In this document: in pieces, positions 13,658-16,939 of the stretch | Layout: each line of letters starts with the position of its first letter | How positions within the stretch are numbered: the first letter of the stretch is position 1 | NCBI GenBank assembly: GCA_021783435.1 | Contig: JAJXUC010000080.1 | Coordinates: 1 to 16,939, forward strand | From: Pseudomonadota bacterium | GTDB lineage: Bacteria > Pseudomonadota > Gammaproteobacteria > Burkholderiales > Burkholderiaceae | DNA length: 16,939 nucleotides | Reading direction: 5' to 3' | The notes under the pieces: model-generated | Database searches by the model: none | What the model saw: only the letters and a program-made list of their open reading frames with translations | Told to the model about the DNA's origin: nothing | Made by a program: the position numbers and the translations under genes

Positions 13658-15102
13658 TGCGCCTGCTGCCGGCCTCGCTGTTCGGGCGGATGATGCTGAT
13701 CCTGTTCAGCGGCCTGGTGCTCGCCCAGATCCTGAGCGCCTCGATCAATTTCGCCGAGCGCGATCGCCTGCTGTTGCGCAGCAGCGGCATGCAGTCGGCG
13801 CAGCGCATCGCCGACATCGTCAAGCTGCTCGATTCCCTCGACCCTGCCGAGCAGCAGCGCATCGTCACCATCCTCAGCGTGCCGCCGCAGGTGGTGAGGC
13901 TGGAGGCAGCGCCGCGTGCCGCGGCGCTGGACAACCCCCATGCCGCCATGTTCTCGGCCGCGCTGCATGCCGCGCTGGGTGATGCGCGGCCGCTGCGGGT
14001 CTCCGTCCTGCAGGCCGCGCCGGGCGCCAGGCCATCCGGGCTCGAGTCCGGCCGCCAGGACATGATGGGTGGACATGGGGGCATGGCAGCGGCCATGTCG
14101 GCCGCGATGCCGGGCATGTCGGCTATGCCGGCGATGAGATCCGGCATGGCATCGGGTCTGATGTTCCTGACCCAGGTGCAACTGCGCGACGGCCGCTGGG
14201 TCGCTTTCGACACCCAGTTGCCGCAAGGCCCGGCCAGCACGCCGTGGCGACTGCTGCTGACCCTGCTGGTGCTGCTGCTGACGGTGCTCGTCCTGTCGTA
14301 TGCGGCGGTGCGCTGGATGACCCGGCCGCTGGCGGTCCTGGCCTGCGCCGCCGATGCCCTGGGCAAGGACATCAACCGGCCGCCGCTGCCCGAGACCGGG
14401 CCGACCGAGGTGAGGCGCGCCGCGCATGCGTTCAACATCATGCAGTCCAGCCTGGTGCGTTTCATTCAGGACCGCACCCGCATTTTCGCCGCCATGTCGC
14501 ACGACCTGAAAACGCCCATCACCCGCATGCGCCTGCGCACCGAACTGCTGGAAGACGCCGATTTGCGCCAGCGCTTCGACAAGGATTTGCGCGAGATGGA
14601 ACTGATGGTGACGCACACGCTGGATTTCATGCGCGGGCTTGAGCAGCCCCAAGTCGCCCGGCCGATCGACATCACGGCGCTGCTCGAAAGCCTGCAGGCG
14701 GACAATCAGGACATGCAGCGCGAAGTCCTCATCGAAGGCCGCGCACTGGTCCCCTATGTCGGCGACCCCGAACGGCTCAAACGTTGTGTCTCCAACCTGA
14801 TCGACAACGCCATTCTCTACGGCAGGCAAGCGCGCATCATCGTCGAAGACAGTCCCGCAGCCCTCACCCTTCGCATCCGGGACCAGGGGCCCGGCATCGC
14901 GCCAGACGAACTCGACAAGGTGTTCGAGCCGTTCTACCGGCTCGAAGCATCACGCAGCCGCGAGACCGGCGGCACCGGCCTCGGCCTCGGCATCGCCCGC
15001 AACATCGCGCGCGCGGCCGGTGGCGATGTGACCTTGCGCAACCACCCGGATGGCGGCCTGGAGGCCACCTTGCACCTGCCGCGCAAGCCCGGTTTTTCAT
15101 GA
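13657..15102 (+). CDS. EnvZ-type sensor histidine kinase with a Met-rich periplasmic loop
   Basis: This is a 481-aa membrane sensor kinase. TM1 spans about residues 10-30 and TM2 about 197-219, followed by a HAMP region (220-270). The phosphoacceptor His282 lies in AAMSHDLKTPITRMRLRTE, an EnvZ-like H-box. The ATPase domain has the N-box (CVSNLIDNAILYG, 377-389), G1 (DQGPGIAP) and G2 (GGTGLGLGIA). The periplasmic part (31-196) contains a stretch at 135-169 with ten Met and one His in 35 residues (DMMGGHGGM onward), a composition typical of Cu(I)/Ag(I)-binding segments. It overlaps the response-regulator stop by one base. I infer that it senses a thiophilic metal or an envelope condition reported by the Met-rich Spy-like protein encoded divergently. 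The signal is not proven. The frame stays open upstream of 13657, but that part is only a shadow of the regulator gene. Confidence 0.94.
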   Translation: MRLLPASLFGRMMLILFSGLVLAQILSASINFAERDRLLLRSSGMQSAQRIADIVKLLDSLDPAEQQRIVTILSVPPQVVRLEAAPRAAALDNPHAAMFSAALHAALGDARPLRVSVLQAAPGARPSGLESGRQDMMGGHGGMAAAMSAAMPGMSAMPAMRSGMASGLMFLTQVQLRDGRWVAFDTQLPQGPASTPWRLLLTLLVLLLTVLVLSYAAVRWMTRPLAVLACAADALGKDINRPPLPETGPTEVRRAAHAFNIMQSSLVRFIQDRTRIFAAMSHDLKTPITRMRLRTELLEDADLRQRFDKDLREMELMVTHTLDFMRGLEQPQVARPIDITALLESLQADNQDMQREVLIEGRALVPYVGDPERLKRCVSNLIDNAILYGRQARIIVEDSPAALTLRIRDQGPGIAPDELDKVFEPFYRLEASRSRETGGTGLGLGIARNIARAAGGDVTLRNHPDGGLEATLHLPRKPGFS

Positions 15103-15209
15103 GCCGCGATGGCGAACCGTCGACGAGCCGCTTGGTGGCTTGGCTGGCGTCAATCGCCGGGTCGATGGCGCCGTGGGCATGGTCCTGTGGCCGGCCATCG
15201 CCAAGCGCA

Positions 15210-15662
15210 TCACCCCCGTTGGCCCTGCACTGCAGGAGGTTCCGCGTGGCATTCGCAGGGCTCGCCAGCCGCAGCCTGCTGCAGGTTCTGCAGGATGCCG
15301 CATGCGCTCGCTGTCTGATTGACCTGGCAGGTTTCGCGTAGCGCGTGCAACTGCTGCTCCAGCAGGCGCAGCGATTCGACCTGACGGTGGATGCGCGCGA
15401 TCTGCCGGTCGATCAACTGGTTGATGGCGTCGCACGCCGATTCAGGATGCTGCTGAAAGCTGCGCAACACGCGCACGTCCGGCAATCCCATGCCCAGCGA
15501 GCGGCAGTGGCGAATGAAGTTGAGCTGCACCAGGTGGTCGCTGCTGTAGTTGCGATAGCCGTTGCCCTCGCGGGCGGGCGCGTCCAGCAAGCCCTCGCGT
15601 TCGTAAAAACGCACCGTCTCCACGTCGCAGTGGCCGCGCTGCGCCAATTCCCCGATTCGCAT
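15210..15662 (-). CDS. MerR-family Cd/Pb/Zn-responsive regulator (CadR/PbrR type)
   Basis: This is a 150-aa MerR regulator. The N-terminal winged helix (MRIGELAQRGHCDVETVRFYE, then GYRNYSSDHLVQLNFIRHCR) is followed by a long dimerisation helix (about 80-112). The metal-binding cysteines known from CadR and PbrR are in register: Cys77 (ESACDAIN), Cys112 (RETCQV) and Cys121 (SACGILQ). An extra CECH (136-139) near the C-terminus could be a second metal site, as in CadR variants. A purine-rich GAGGGG lies upstream of the ATG. It is divergent from a P-type ATPase across a MerR-type promoter, so it should activate that pump when metal binds and repress it otherwise. Whether it prefers Cd, Pb or Zn cannot be read with certainty. 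It converges on the kinase gene with 107 bases between, in which I see no gene. Confidence 0.94.
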   Translation of the reverse strand: MRIGELAQRGHCDVETVRFYEREGLLDAPAREGNGYRNYSSDHLVQLNFIRHCRSLGMGLPDVRVLRSFQQHPESACDAINQLIDRQIARIHRQVESLRLLEQQLHALRETCQVNQTASACGILQNLQQAAAGEPCECHAEPPAVQGQRG

Positions 15663-15690
15663 CTTGCATTCCCCTCTCGTGCAAAGGCAC

Positions 15691-15721
15691 TTGACCCTGT
15701 AGCAGGTACAGGCTGTTCAAT
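15691..15721 (+). promoter_or_regulatory. MerR-regulated promoter of the metal ATPase
   Basis: A -35 TTGACC (15691-15696) and a -10 TTCAAT (15716-15721) are separated by 19 bases, the over-long spacer that defines MerR-activated promoters. The spacer holds the dyad CCTGTA-GCAGG-TACAGG (15696-15712), the operator where the CadR/PbrR-type regulator should bind and untwist the DNA. The layout closely follows known cadA and pbrA promoters. Transcription would start near 15728, about 23 bases before the ATPase ATG. Confidence 0.92.
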
Positions 15722-15750
15722 GATGGCACTGTTCACCGAGATCCGCCATC

Positions 15751-16939
15751 ATGAGCCAGCACGACCCCACCGGCACAGCGTTACGCCTGCCTGTCCAGGC
15801 GCAAGACCATGGGCCCGCCTGTGACCACGATCATGCGCACGATCATGGCCAACGAGACGACCCTGATTCGCGCGTCCATGCCCGCGCGGCGGCCGATGCC
15901 TGCTGCGCTGCGACGACACGGGTCGACGGCCTGACGGGGGTTTGCATAACCAATCCGGCACCCGACGGGACCAGCCGGGTGCGCTACCGTATCGACAAAA
16001 TGGACTGCCCCACCGAGGAGCGCCTGATCCGCAACAAACTGGAGGCCATGCCCGGGGTGGTCCAACTCGACTTCAACCTGCTGCAACGGGAACTCACGGT
16101 GTATCACCGTCTGGAGCGGCCGCAGGAGATTGCCGCGGTGCTGAACAAGCTGGACATGGCACCCAATTTGCTGGAAGCCAATGCGCCGGTGTCTGTGCTT
16201 CCCCCGGCCCTGAGCCGACGGCAAAAAGGTCTGCTCGCCGTGGCTGGCGTCGCAGCCGTCGCAGCCGAGGTCATCGCCTGGTCGAGCGGGCGGGAGACCT
16301 CGTGGATGGTCATGGCGCTTGCCGCCGTGTCCATCCTCAGCGCCGGCCTGCCGACCCTCAAAAAGGGCTGGGTCGCGCTCAGAAACCTGACCCTCAACAT
16401 CCACTTCCTGATGTCCATCGCGGTGGCCGGGGCCGTGGCGCTGGGCAAGTGGCCGGAGGCGGCGATGGTGGTGTTCCTGTTCGCCGTGGCCGAGGCGATC
16501 GAGGCGCTGTCGCTGGAGCGTGCCAGGAACGCGATCAAGGCGCTCACGGCCATCGCGCCGGAAACCGCCGAGGTCAAGGCCGGCGAAACCTGGCAGGCCA
16601 AGCCGGTGGCCGAGGTGGCCGTCGGCAGCCGCATCCGGGTGCGCACCGGCGCGCGGGTGCCGTTGGACGCACGCGTCGACTCCGGCCGCGCGGCGCTGAA
16701 CCAGGCGCCGATCACCGGCGAAAGCCTGCCTGTGGACAAGCAGGCGGGCGACTTGCTGTATGCCGGCAGTATCGTGGCCGATGGCGTGGTGGAAGCCACC
16801 GTCACGGCCTCGGCCAGTGACAGCACCTTGGCCCGCATCGCCCTGGCCATCCAGAGCGCGCAGTCCCAGCGCGCGCCGACCCAGCGTTTCGTCGACCAAT
16901 TCGCGCGGTACTACACCCCCGCGGTGGTCGTCTTCGCCA
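15751..16939 (+). CDS. P1B-type heavy-metal-exporting ATPase (N-terminal 396 residues, cut by window edge)
   Basis: This is an inner-membrane pump of the Cd/Pb/Zn type (ZntA/CadA/PbrA). The N-terminus begins with a His/Asp/Cys cluster (CDHDHAHDH, about 24-32, then CC at 51-52). It continues with a metal-binding HMA domain (about 76-145) holding the family motif MDCPTEE (84-90, Cys86) in place of the usual GMTCxxC. Four membrane segments follow between about 160 and 255. The actuator domain has TGES at 322-325. The frame is open to the last base, so the CPC metal site, the DKTGT phosphorylation site and the nucleotide-binding domain lie beyond the window. The ATG at 15751 has a weak GAG upstream, but it is placed well after the MerR promoter. 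It exports metal ions from the cytoplasm at the cost of ATP. PbrA, CadA and ZntA cannot be separated here. Confidence 0.94.
   Translation, partial: MSQHDPTGTALRLPVQAQDHGPACDHDHAHDHGQRDDPDSRVHARAAADACCAATTRVDGLTGVCITNPAPDGTSRVRYRIDKMDCPTEERLIRNKLEAMPGVVQLDFNLLQRELTVYHRLERPQEIAAVLNKLDMAPNLLEANAPVSVLPPALSRRQKGLLAVAGVAAVAAEVIAWSSGRETSWMVMALAAVSILSAGLPTLKKGWVALRNLTLNIHFLMSIAVAGAVALGKWPEAAMVVFLFAVAEAIEALSLERARNAIKALTAIAPETAEVKAGETWQAKPVAEVAVGSRIRVRTGARVPLDARVDSGRAALNQAPITGESLPVDKQAGDLLYAGSIVADGVVEATVTASASDSTLARIALAIQSAQSQRAPTQRFVDQFARYYTPAVVVFA

Noticed and set aside
15103..15209. Terminator between the kinase and MerR genes
   Set aside because: Only short imperfect stems such as GGCG-TCAAT-CGCC were found, so it is not strong enough to report.

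Overview
The window is about 16.9 kb of GC-rich, gene-dense DNA. It looks like a Burkholderiales-type betaproteobacterial chromosome, judging from the high GC, the OmpR/EnvZ-like and CadR/PbrR-like proteins, and an Lrp-hppD-phhA cluster. A metal-tolerant genus such as Thiomonas would fit, but the sequence alone does not prove a genus. I see no rRNA, tRNA, insertion sequence or CRISPR array.

Region 1 (1-4543, minus strand) is a TonB-dependent uptake locus. It holds an atypical winged-helix regulator with a pseudo-receiver, then an outer-membrane TonB-dependent receptor, exbB, and the start of exbD, which is cut by the window edge. No tonB is visible. A structured GC-rich repeat sits in frame inside the DNA-binding domain of the regulator.

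Region 2 (4605-8341) starts with a GNAT acetyltransferase that has its own candidate promoter. An Lrp/AsnC regulator is divergent from hppD and phhA, which make tyrosine from phenylalanine and then convert 4-hydroxyphenylpyruvate to homogentisate. A short ORF that looks like a signal peptide with almost no mature protein lies between hppD and phhA. Strong hairpins follow phhA.

Region 3 (8365-12111) holds a membrane-anchored alpha/beta hydrolase and a coniferyl-aldehyde-type aldehyde dehydrogenase on the minus strand, with a divergent metallo-beta-lactamase-fold hydrolase. The convergent end carries a hairpin.

Region 4 (12135-16939) is a metal and envelope-stress block. A methionine-rich Spy/CpxP-like periplasmic protein is divergent from an OmpR/EnvZ-type two-component system. 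The periplasmic loop of that kinase is also methionine-rich, and two near-identical boxes face each other in the shared intergenic region. Next comes a CadR/PbrR-type MerR regulator, divergent from a P1B-type heavy-metal ATPase across a classic MerR promoter with a 19-bp spacer. The ATPase runs off the right edge. The most interesting candidate system is the Met-rich sensor kinase paired with the Met-rich Spy-like protein, possibly a periplasmic Cu(I)/Ag(I) or envelope-damage response.
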